DNA from: Planctomycetota bacterium
GTDB lineage: Bacteria > Planctomycetota > Brocadiia > Brocadiales > Bathyanammoxibiaceae
NCBI GenBank assembly: GCA_030598065.1
Contig: JAUVQR010000095.1
Span: 1-6,186 of the forward strand
Direction of reading: 5' to 3'
Length of the DNA stretch: 6,186 bases
The notes beneath the pieces were generated by a model. It was given only the letters and a program-made list of their open reading frames with translations. It was not told the DNA's origin and did no database searches. Position 1 is the stretch's first letter. Each line of letters opens with the position of its first letter. Below are positions 1 through 4,548 of this stretch, one piece after another. The position numbers were made by a program, and so were the translations under genes.

Positions 1-2
1 CA

Positions 3-152
3 CCTAAAGCAATAGACTATTTAGCCCGCCAGTTTTTTGGCTTGAACACCCTAATAGTTTTGTGTCCGCCGGGTGTATTCTCGATTTTTCCTATACAGAA
101 TCCGTCCGTGGACAAGAGCGGGGCGTGTGGTCGCCAGGTGCGGAAAAGATAA
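3..152 (+). CDS. Possible 3' end of an upstream gene, cut by the window edge
   Basis: Frame 3 is open from the window edge to a TAA at 150-152, giving 49 codons. It contains a fairly hydrophobic stretch (FFGLNTLIVL) and a basic end (RQVRKR). The stop lies 29 bases before the TTG start of the isomerase gene, with a Shine-Dalgarno site between them, which is the spacing expected inside an operon. I do not recognise the protein. A 49-codon open stretch is not long enough to exclude chance, and the opposite strand is also open here. I prefer the plus frame because of its orientation and its stop position. Translating across the left edge would settle it. Confidence 0.25.
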   Translation, partial: PKAIDYLARQFFGLNTLIVLCPPGVFSIFPIQNPSVDKSGACGRQVRKR

Positions 153-168
153 GCAGAGTTTTTTCTAT

Positions 169-173
169 AAGGG
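169..173 (+). promoter_or_regulatory. Shine-Dalgarno site supporting the TTG start at 182
   Basis: AAGGG lies 8 bases before the TTG at 182-184. An in-frame TAG at 176-178 excludes any earlier start, and no ATG follows near the N-terminus, so this site and the TTG define the start of the isomerase-like gene. Confidence 0.55.
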
Positions 174-181
174 TTTAGAGG

Positions 182-958
182 TTGAAGCTGGGACTTACAC
201 TCAATTCGCTTAAGCTGGACGTGAAAGAGGCGATTGGCCACGCCTCCAAGACAGGTGTCAAGACCATTGACGTTGATGCCGCCCGCGGTGAGGTTACCGG
301 AGCCATGTCGTCCAGCGGCCGCCGGGACTTTGCCAGGTACGTGAACTCTTTCGGTCTGGAGATAGCCGCCCTTGGGGGGGATTTCGGCAGGACTTTTTCA
401 GATGAAAATGCCGTGGAACGTCTCTTTGAGTTGACGGAACGTCTGATAGGCCTGGCCACCGACCTGAAGGTGCGGGTTATCACCACCAGGATAGGGAGGA
501 TTCCGGCGGATGAAAACGGCAGGGAATGGGCGGCCCTTCACGACGTGTTGGAGGAGATAGGTAAACACGCCGAGAGATACGAGATATCCCTTGCCACCCA
601 TCTGGGAGAGTCCCGGCCCACCGACGCAAAGAGAATGCTCGACTCTCTGGGGACACGCGGCATCAAGGTATGTTACGACGCATCAGTCTTAATACCCGGC
701 GGGCTGGATGCGGTTCAGAGTGTCTATGAGTTAAGCGACTACATCGCCCATGCCTATGCCAGAGACGTTCTCAGGGGAGAGAGGGGCTACGTTGAAGCCG
801 TGCCGGGTGACGGGATAGTGCCGTTTAAGGACTACTTGCTGGCCCTGCTGGAAATAGGGTATCAAGGAAGCTGCGCAATAAAGAGAGAGGCCGGAGAAGG
901 GACAATAGAGGACCTCATAAGGGCAAGGAAATTTCTGGAGGGTGTCGTACGGCTCTAA
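182..958 (+). CDS. Sugar phosphate isomerase/epimerase-like TIM-barrel protein
   Basis: A 258-residue protein of the xylose-isomerase-like TIM-barrel superfamily (AP endonuclease 2 fold), whose members usually isomerise or epimerise sugars or sugar phosphates in the cytoplasm using a divalent metal. It begins directly with the first barrel strand (KLGLTL), so the TTG start gives a full-length family member with no signal peptide. Candidate metal-site elements appear in the usual order: ATHLGE at 138-143, CYDASVLIPGG at 164-174 (where many relatives have DPANL), the IAHAYARD strand with H190, and the C-terminal IKREAG with E236 (commonly IEREAG). GEVTGAMSSSG near residues 36-46 may form a substrate loop. 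The substrate cannot be read from the sequence. The gene may be the last in an operon entering from the left. It converges on nadD with a 45-base gap and no clear terminator. A G7 run at 374-380 encodes part of LGGD. Family assignment is firm; the reaction is not. Confidence 0.85.
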   Translation: MKLGLTLNSLKLDVKEAIGHASKTGVKTIDVDAARGEVTGAMSSSGRRDFARYVNSFGLEIAALGGDFGRTFSDENAVERLFELTERLIGLATDLKVRVITTRIGRIPADENGREWAALHDVLEEIGKHAERYEISLATHLGESRPTDAKRMLDSLGTRGIKVCYDASVLIPGGLDAVQSVYELSDYIAHAYARDVLRGERGYVEAVPGDGIVPFKDYLLALLEIGYQGSCAIKREAGEGTIEDLIRARKFLEGVVRL

Positions 959-980
959 CGGAGATTTGAAACGGGTTCTA

Positions 981-989
981 CCCCCCCCC
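981..989. repeat. C9 homopolymer in the convergent gap
   Basis: Nine consecutive C bases lie between the stop codons of the isomerase-like gene and nadD. This is the longest homopolymer in the window. It lies outside coding sequence. The whole gap, 959-1003, holds no other clear signal: the only hairpin is GGGT/ACCC with a 3-base loop and no T tract. Confidence 0.9.
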
Positions 990-1003
990 GCTTGCCGCAC
1001 TAC

Positions 1004-1609
1004 TTAATAGAGGCCGTGCTTTTCAATATATTGTCTCACTTCAGGAGGGACTATATACCGTGTGTGAAGGCCCTTCTTTAGTCTGTTTCTTATATCGGTA
1101 GAGGATATTCCGATGGGGGGGATTTCCACGTGAATGCGCTTTATCTCCTCAACTTTTTCTTTTCCCATCACCGGGATTAGCTGGTCCAGGTTTGCCAGCG
1201 TGTTCCCCGGCCGGTTTACCACCACGATACGGCACAGTGTGGAAAGCCGTTTGATGTCCTTCCACGTGGGCAATTCGTTTACGGTGTCCATGCCGACTAT
1301 GAGGTGCAGGCCTGAGTCCTTGCCGTAGCGTTCAGGATTAGCGTCTACCGTGTCTATGGTAAATGACTTGCCCTCGCGAGACACCTCTTCGTCCGAGACC
1401 TCAAAATGGTCATTATCTTTTGTAGCCAGTTTGACCATTTCATAGCGGTGGTGCGCCTCTGTAAGGTTTTCGGCGCCTTTGTGGGGGGGAATCCCCGCGG
1501 GTATAAATACCACCCTGGACAGACCGTGCCTGTAATACACCTCTTCGGCTATGATAAGATGTCCGATGTGGACGGGATTAAAGGTGCCACCCAGGATGCC
1601 TATTCTCAT
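1004..1609 (-). CDS. nadD: Nicotinate-nucleotide adenylyltransferase (NaMN adenylyltransferase)
   Basis: A 201-residue cytoplasmic enzyme that joins ATP and nicotinate mononucleotide to give deamido-NAD and pyrophosphate, the penultimate step of NAD synthesis. It is a Rossmann-like nucleotidyltransferase with the signature motifs in order: GGTFNPVHIGH at 7-17 (the HxGH type of ATP-binding site), PPHK at 41-44, SFTIDTV at 82-88, GMDTVNELPTWK at 106-117, and the C-terminal ISSTDIR at 168-174, followed by the usual YIVPPEVRQYIEKHGLY end. Length is typical. GMD replaces the more common GAD, a mild variation. The ATG at 1607-1609 places GGTF correctly. The upstream frame stays open to a TGA but offers no other start codon. 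The Shine-Dalgarno is weak (GAAGAG region). A strong promoter lies upstream at 1664-1691. Two G7 runs (1115-1121 and 1483-1489 on the plus strand) encode PP pairs. The neighbouring genes are not NAD genes. Confidence 0.96.
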   Translation of the reverse strand: MRIGILGGTFNPVHIGHLIIAEEVYYRHGLSRVVFIPAGIPPHKGAENLTEAHHRYEMVKLATKDNDHFEVSDEEVSREGKSFTIDTVDANPERYGKDSGLHLIVGMDTVNELPTWKDIKRLSTLCRIVVVNRPGNTLANLDQLIPVMGKEKVEEIKRIHVEIPPIGISSTDIRNRLKKGLHTRYIVPPEVRQYIEKHGLY

Positions 1610-1619
1610 GAATTGCTCT

Positions 1620-1649
1620 TCTGCATCTGTATCTGCATCTACGTCTGCT
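1620..1649. repeat. Hexamer repeat in the nadD leader
   Basis: Five imperfect head-to-tail copies of TCTGCA (variants TCTGTA, TCTACG, TCTGCT) occupy 30 bases just outside the nadD start codon, inside the predicted untranslated leader (AGATGC/AGACGT-like on the nadD strand). The period of six keeps the nadD-frame open. The copies occupy the space where a Shine-Dalgarno would be expected, which is weak here. Confidence 0.7.
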
Positions 1650-1663
1650 CGCTTCGGGTCTCG

Positions 1664-1691
1664 ATTATATGTTAACCGCCTGATAAGTCAA
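1664..1691 (-). promoter_or_regulatory. Predicted sigma70-type promoter of nadD
   Basis: On the minus strand, TTGACT (-35, plus coordinates 1686-1691) is separated by 16 bases from a perfect TATAAT (-10, 1664-1669). Transcription would begin near 1657 and give a leader of about 48 bases before the nadD ATG. Both boxes are near consensus and the spacing is one base short of the optimum. Confidence 0.65.
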
Positions 1692-1738
1692 CAGTAAGGC
1701 CCCAAGCTGCCTGTAATTTCAGCAAAATAGTGTACAAA

Positions 1739-1772
1739 TTGAGGAGATTTTTACCGGGGTCTATAATATAAT
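1739..1772 (+). promoter_or_regulatory. Predicted sigma70-type promoter of the pentapeptide cassette
   Basis: TTGAGG (-35, 1739-1744) lies 17 bases before TATAAT (-10, 1762-1767). A second, overlapping TATAAT sits at 1767-1772. Transcription would start near 1774 and leave a leader of roughly 116 bases before the first pentapeptide gene. This promoter is divergent from that of nadD. The two -35 boxes are 47 bases apart, and the space between holds a near-palindrome, CTGTAATTTCAG (1711-1722), and a TGTACA palindrome (1731-1736) that might be operator elements. Confidence 0.55.
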
Positions 1773-1799
1773 CTATCGGTGTGCCGAAATAACACTTGA

Positions 1800-1851
1800 T
1801 ACCGCGGAGAAGATGCGTACGCTCTTCATTAGGCGGAAGCTGACAGCGGTA
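1800..1851 (+). promoter_or_regulatory. Structured leader RNA upstream of the first pentapeptide gene
   Basis: Within the predicted leader, GAAGA (1809-1813) can pair with TCTTC (1823-1827) to form a hairpin. Around it, CCGC (1802-1805) can pair with GCGG at 1833-1836. Alternatively, TACCGC (1800-1805) can pair with the fully complementary GCGGTA at 1846-1851. The two outer pairings exclude each other because they share the same 5' strand. I do not recognise a known riboswitch class. The structures are seen directly as complementarity; a regulatory role is inference. Confidence 0.35.
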
Positions 1852-1881
1852 CGACAGGCTGGTGATACAACCGTACAATAA
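1813..1881 (+). CDS. Possible 22-codon leader peptide
   Basis: An ATG at 1813 opens a 22-codon frame ending in TAA at 1879-1881, eight bases before the ATG of the first pentapeptide gene. The peptide is basic in its first half (MRTLFIRRKLTAVR). It overlaps the leader hairpins, so its translation would disturb the 1800-1851 pairing. The nearest purine-rich site (GGAG, 1806-1809) is only three bases from the ATG, which is poor spacing, and 22 open codons can arise by chance. It is listed as a candidate only. Confidence 0.2.
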   Translation: MRTLFIRRKLTAVRQAGDTTVQ

Positions 1882-1889
1882 GAGAAAGG

Positions 1890-2348
1890 ATGGTATTCAA
1901 CGTGGACTATGTCAAAAGGTTCCTGTTATGCGCAACCTTAGCGGTTTCTGCGGGGTTTTTACCTATGCTGGTTGACAGCCATCTCTGCCGGGTCAATGCG
2001 GGTTCACTGGACGACAACATAGCGAATCTGTTAAGCACAAGGAAATGCCCCGGGTGTGACCTGCGCGGCGCCGACCTGAACGGCGCGGAGCTGTATGGCG
2101 CAGATCTGCATGGCGCCGACCTTAGCGGCGCTGACCTGCAGGATGTCGACTTTAGCGGTGGGTCGAACCTGATGAATGTCAATTTCAGTAATGCCAACTT
2201 GATGAATGCCGACCTGACGGGCGCCAATCTCAACGGTGCCAACCTATCGGGTGCCCAGGTCGATAACACCGCCTTTGTGGGGGTGAAGGGCCTTACGCCC
2301 GAGCAAAAGGAAGACCTTAGAAGGCGTAGCGCTATTGTGCTGGATTAG
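1890..2348 (+). CDS. Exported pentapeptide-repeat protein 1 of the cassette
   Basis: A 152-residue protein. Residues 8-37 look like a Sec signal peptide: basic K9 R10, a hydrophobic core FLLCATLAVSAGFLPMLV, and possible cleavage after VNA at 37. A short linker leads to CPGC at 53-56. The second Cys is the first residue of the repeat array: fifteen pentapeptides of the A(D/N)LxG type (56-131) with one extra Gly at 91 after VDFSG. The family fold is a right-handed quadrilateral beta-helix, about four coils here. The C-terminal cap contains GLTPEQ at 134-139 and a charged helix. No catalytic motif is visible, so binding or scaffolding in the periplasm is inferred. ATG 1890 is favoured, but GTG 1902 in frame is also possible because AAGGA at 1886-1890 would suit it. 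It is first of three paralogous genes and has its own promoter. Confidence 0.85.
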   Translation: MVFNVDYVKRFLLCATLAVSAGFLPMLVDSHLCRVNAGSLDDNIANLLSTRKCPGCDLRGADLNGAELYGADLHGADLSGADLQDVDFSGGSNLMNVNFSNANLMNADLTGANLNGANLSGAQVDNTAFVGVKGLTPEQKEDLRRRSAIVLD

Positions 2349-2410
2349 CCTGCGGGGCTGCACGGGTTTTATACCGGCATAGTCCTCTCGTCCGGCAGAA
2401 ACGGTGGGAT

Positions 2411-2430
2411 AGCCTTTTGTGCCGAAGGCT
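2411..2430 (+). terminator. Weak hairpin between pentapeptide genes 1 and 2
   Basis: AGCCTT (2411-2416) and AAGGCT (2425-2430) can form a 6-bp stem with an 8-base loop. Only TT follows, so full termination is unlikely. It may act as a partial attenuator or a processing site between the first two genes, which are 125 bases apart. The rest of that gap contains no convincing promoter. Confidence 0.25.
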
Positions 2431-2458
2431 TTGAGTATCAACATAATAGAAAGAAAAA

Positions 2459-2466
2459 GGGAGGGT
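2459..2466 (+). promoter_or_regulatory. Strong Shine-Dalgarno deciding the start of pentapeptide gene 2
   Basis: GGGAGGGT ends 7 bases before the ATG at 2474 (GGAGG to ATG is 9 bases). The frame is also open from a GTG at 2465, but that codon lies inside this site, so ATG 2474 is the start. The same octamer at the same distance precedes gene 3. Confidence 0.75.
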
Positions 2467-2473
2467 GTTGGGA

Positions 2474-2905
2474 ATGAACCACTTTCGGAGGTCAGTATTG
2501 GCTGCCGCCTTTGTTATATCTGCAGGGCTTGCGTTTGCAGGTGTGGGCGCTGTATACGGAGCGTCGGTGGATGAGAACAAACAGAAGCTTTTAGACACCA
2601 ATCAGTGCCCCGGTTGCGACCTTAGTGGTGTGGACCTGAGAAATACCAACCTGGAGGGCGCCAATCTGAGCGGGGCCATCCTGAAGGGTGCCAATCTTAG
2701 TGGCTGCGAACTACAGAATGTGGACTTCAGGGGCGCCAACCTGGAGGCAGCCAACCTGAAGCGTTCAGACTTTCACGGCGCGGACATGAGCGGCGCCAGT
2801 TTGAACGGCGCATGGGTCCAGGGCGCAGACTTTCTCTCGGTGCGTGGCCTTACAGAGGAGCAGAGGAAGTACCTCAAGGACAACGGCGCCATACTCAGGG
2901 ACTAG
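2474..2905 (+). CDS. Exported pentapeptide-repeat protein 2 of the cassette
   Basis: A 143-residue protein with a classical Sec signal peptide: MNHFRR, then a hydrophobic core to about residue 22 (cleavage possible after AFA at 22 or near VYGA at 30). The mature part starts with an acidic/lysine-rich helix (SVDENKQKLLDTNQ), then CPGC at 45-48, fifteen uninterrupted pentapeptides from C48 to 122, and a cap with GLTEEQ at 125-130 ending GAILRD. It matches protein 1 in plan but not closely in sequence, so the duplication is not recent. C78 (SGCEL) is an extra cysteine within the array. No enzyme motif is seen. It follows gene 1 by 125 bases and precedes gene 3 by 60 bases on the same strand, probably in one transcript. 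Periplasmic location is inferred from the signal; function is unknown. Confidence 0.88.
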   Translation: MNHFRRSVLAAAFVISAGLAFAGVGAVYGASVDENKQKLLDTNQCPGCDLSGVDLRNTNLEGANLSGAILKGANLSGCELQNVDFRGANLEAANLKRSDFHGADMSGASLNGAWVQGADFLSVRGLTEEQRKYLKDNGAILRD

Positions 2906-2950
2906 GTGCAGACGTCTCCGGCTATTTTAATACGAGCTACCGGTCTTGAG

Positions 2951-2958
2951 GGGAGGGT
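2951..2958 (+). promoter_or_regulatory. Strong Shine-Dalgarno deciding the start of pentapeptide gene 3
   Basis: GGGAGGGT ends 7 bases before the ATG at 2966. The frame is open from a GTG at 2906, directly after the preceding stop. That longer version would add 20 residues ahead of a lipoprotein signal and has no ribosome site of its own, so ATG 2966 is chosen. Confidence 0.75.
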
Positions 2959-2965
2959 ATTACAC

Positions 2966-3418
2966 ATGAAGCGAGTAAGATTGTTGGTGGCAGCCGTTGC
3001 GTTAATTGCCATGGCAGGCTGTGAGTCGGCGGAAATGTATGCGGAGGGCGGGACCGGCATCGGTACGTCTCTGAACAAGAATTTGGAAACGGTGCGAACC
3101 ACCAACGCATGCCCCGGTTGCGACCTGCGCGGTGTCGACCTTGAGGGCGCTTTTTTACAGAATGCCAACCTGAGCGGCGCGAACCTTAGCGGCGCCAATC
3201 TGTACCAGGCCATGCTGATAGATGCCGACCTTAGCGGCGCTGACCTGAGCAACGCAAATCTTCAGGAAGCCAGGCTGCGGGGCGCTAACCTCTCAGGAGC
3301 CAACCTCTCAGGAGCCAACGTTTACGGAGCACAATTCCTTGGAGCACAAGGCCTCACGCCCGAGCAGGAGCAGGAGCTTAAGGGCCGCGGGGCGCTCTTC
3401 CGCAACCCTTCCTTTTAG
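2966..3418 (+). CDS. Putative lipoprotein with pentapeptide repeats, protein 3 of the cassette
   Basis: A 150-residue protein. Residues 1-18 form a short lipoprotein-type signal (MKRVRLLVAAVALIAMAG) with C19 as the likely lipidated cysteine. The lipobox MAGC has Met rather than Leu at -3, so lipidation is probable but not certain. Residue +2 is Glu, not Asp, so in a Lol-type system the outer membrane is possible. A linker with a gly/thr-rich start reaches CPGC at 49-52, then fifteen pentapeptides (52-126), then a cap with GLTPEQ at 129-134 and the end RNPSF. Repeats 12 and 13 are encoded by an exact 15-base tandem duplication. Sharing plan and position with proteins 1 and 2 but differing in anchoring, it may hold a membrane-bound version of the same binding surface. 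The function is not known. Confidence 0.86.
   Translation: MKRVRLLVAAVALIAMAGCESAEMYAEGGTGIGTSLNKNLETVRTTNACPGCDLRGVDLEGAFLQNANLSGANLSGANLYQAMLIDADLSGADLSNANLQEARLRGANLSGANLSGANVYGAQFLGAQGLTPEQEQELKGRGALFRNPSF
3287..3316 (+). repeat. Perfect 15-base tandem duplication inside pentapeptide gene 3
   Basis: AACCTCTCAGGAGCC occurs twice with no mismatch, each copy encoding NLSGA. Other repeats of the array encode similar residues with different codons, so this pair reflects a recent copying event or conversion at DNA level rather than protein selection alone. Confidence 0.9.
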
Positions 3419-3427
3419 GTGACGGCG

Positions 3428-3472
3428 GCCTGTGGTAGCGGTATTTCTCTGACGGCCAAGGCTGCCGCAGGC
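3428..3472 (+). other. Long imperfect stem-loop between the cassette and ftcD
   Basis: GCCTGTGGTAGC (3428-3439) and GCTGCCGCAGGC (3461-3472) can pair over 12 bp with two G-U wobbles and a 21-base loop. No T tract follows, so it is not a standard intrinsic terminator. It could protect the 3' end of the cassette mRNA or act in a processed transcript that continues into ftcD, whose start is 35 bases further on. Confidence 0.4.
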
Positions 3473-3507
3473 ACAAGAAACTTAATGCACCGCGTGGGGG
3501 GGTTTTG

Positions 3508-4536
3508 ATGGCGGGCGGTATGATGAAATTGGTGGAATGTGTGCCGAACTTTAGCGAGGGGAAAGACCTCTGGAAGATTGATGAGATAACCGCCGCCATA
3601 AAGAATTCTCCCGGCGTCAGTCTTCTTGGTGTAGAAGCGAGTGGAGATTATAACAGGGTGGTCGTTACGTTTGCGGGGGGGCCTCAGGAGGTAAGAGAGG
3701 CCGCTTTCCGGTCGATTGCCAGGGCAACGGAACTGATTGATATGTCGTTACACGAAGGCCACCACCCGAGGATTGGTGCCGCGGACGTATGCCCGTTTGT
3801 GCCTATATCAGGGGTGTCTATGGCTGAGTGTGTTGAGCTGGCCGAGGCGCTGGGCAGAGATGTTGGCAACAAGCTGGGTGTTCCGGTCTACCTGTATGGA
3901 GAGGCCGCCTCCGGGCGGTGGCCGGAGAGGGAGAGCCTTTCAGAGGTGCGAAGGGGCGAATACGAGGGCCTTGCCGAGAGGTTGAAAGAACCTGAGTGGC
4001 GGCCGGACTACGGACCGTCTGAATATGGTGACGGCATCAGAAGGACCGGTGCCTTGGCTATAGGGGCCAGGAAACTCCTTATTGCCTTTAATGTGGGCTT
4101 GAACACGTCTGATGTCGCTCAAGCCAATAAGATAGCGAAACGGCTTAGAGAATCGGGCTTTGTGGCGGAGAAGGACGGAAAGAGGGTGAGGGTGCTCGGC
4201 AGGTTGAAAAAGGTCCAGGCGATGGGAGTACCGGTAGAGGGCGGTGGGACAGAGGTGTCAATGAACCTGATGGATTATGAGGTGACACCCATCCATGTCG
4301 CCTTTGAGGCCGTCAGGCACGAGGCGGAGGAACGGGGTATAGACGTTGTGGGTAGCGAGATAGTTGGGCTGGTCACGAAGGAGCCGCTGCTTATGGCCGG
4401 GCGCTTCTACGTCTACGTCTACGCGCGCGAAGGTTCTGACGTGGAGCTTATAGAGGCCGCCGCCAGGGGGCTAAAGCTGGTTAAATTTGACGTGAAGAGT
4501 AAGGTAATTGAATACGCGGTGGGGCTTGACGGTTAG
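3508..4536 (+). CDS. ftcD: Glutamate formiminotransferase, single-domain form
   Basis: A 342-residue cytoplasmic enzyme that moves the formimino group of N-formimino-L-glutamate to tetrahydrofolate, a step of histidine breakdown. The N-terminal subdomain begins KLVECVPNFSEGKD (7-20) and holds HEGHHPRIGAADVCPFVPI (82-100); H86 corresponds to the catalytic histidine of the mammalian enzyme. GARKLLIAFNVGLNT (186-200) opens the second subdomain, followed by EVSMNLMDYEVTP (249-261). The protein ends without a cyclodeaminase domain, unlike the fused animal enzyme. No histidine-utilisation or cyclodeaminase gene is nearby. Some single-domain relatives are known to act on 5-formyl-tetrahydrofolate instead, so folate salvage is an alternative role. 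ATG 3508 is preceded by G7 (3496-3502). ATGs at 3520 and 3523 also fit, because the family homology starts only at KLVECVPNF. A second G7 lies at 3675-3681. Confidence 0.93.
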   Translation: MAGGMMKLVECVPNFSEGKDLWKIDEITAAIKNSPGVSLLGVEASGDYNRVVVTFAGGPQEVREAAFRSIARATELIDMSLHEGHHPRIGAADVCPFVPISGVSMAECVELAEALGRDVGNKLGVPVYLYGEAASGRWPERESLSEVRRGEYEGLAERLKEPEWRPDYGPSEYGDGIRRTGALAIGARKLLIAFNVGLNTSDVAQANKIAKRLRESGFVAEKDGKRVRVLGRLKKVQAMGVPVEGGGTEVSMNLMDYEVTPIHVAFEAVRHEAEERGIDVVGSEIVGLVTKEPLLMAGRFYVYVYAREGSDVELIEAAARGLKLVKFDVKSKVIEYAVGLDG

Positions 4537-4548
4537 GATGACCGTGGC

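Noticed and set aside
17..241. Minus-strand 74-codon open frame over the left edge
   Set aside because: It starts inside the isomerase-like gene, has no ribosome site, resembles no family I know, and overlaps the better-placed plus-strand frame ending at 152.
973..983. GGGT/ACCC hairpin between the isomerase-like gene and nadD as a terminator
   Set aside because: Four base pairs, a 3-base loop and no T tract on either strand are too little.
1907..2269. Long antisense frame opposite pentapeptide gene 1 (and a similar one opposite gene 3, 2902-3252)
   Set aside because: The repeated A(D/N)LxG codons give an antisense APLRSAP-type frame free of stops. This is a by-product of the repeat array and not a gene.
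2465..2473. GTG start for pentapeptide gene 2, three codons earlier
   Set aside because: The GTG lies inside the strong GGGAGGGT ribosome site that serves the ATG at 2474.
2906..2965. GTG start for pentapeptide gene 3, twenty codons earlier
   Set aside because: It has no ribosome site and would place a polar stretch before the lipoprotein signal; ATG 2966 has a strong site.
2052..3345. Dense short repeats rich in GGCGCC and GACCT
   Set aside because: They are in-frame pentapeptide codons with no spacers between conserved direct repeats, so they are not a CRISPR array or a set of regulator sites.
4411..4427. GTCTAC repeats near the end of ftcD
   Set aside because: They encode the VYVY strand of the enzyme and are explained by codon repetition; I see no reason to treat them as a separate element.
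4529..4545. ACGGT/ACCGT hairpin at the ftcD/propeller convergence as a bidirectional terminator
   Set aside because: Only five base pairs, overlapping the ftcD stop codon and lacking T tracts; it could easily be chance.
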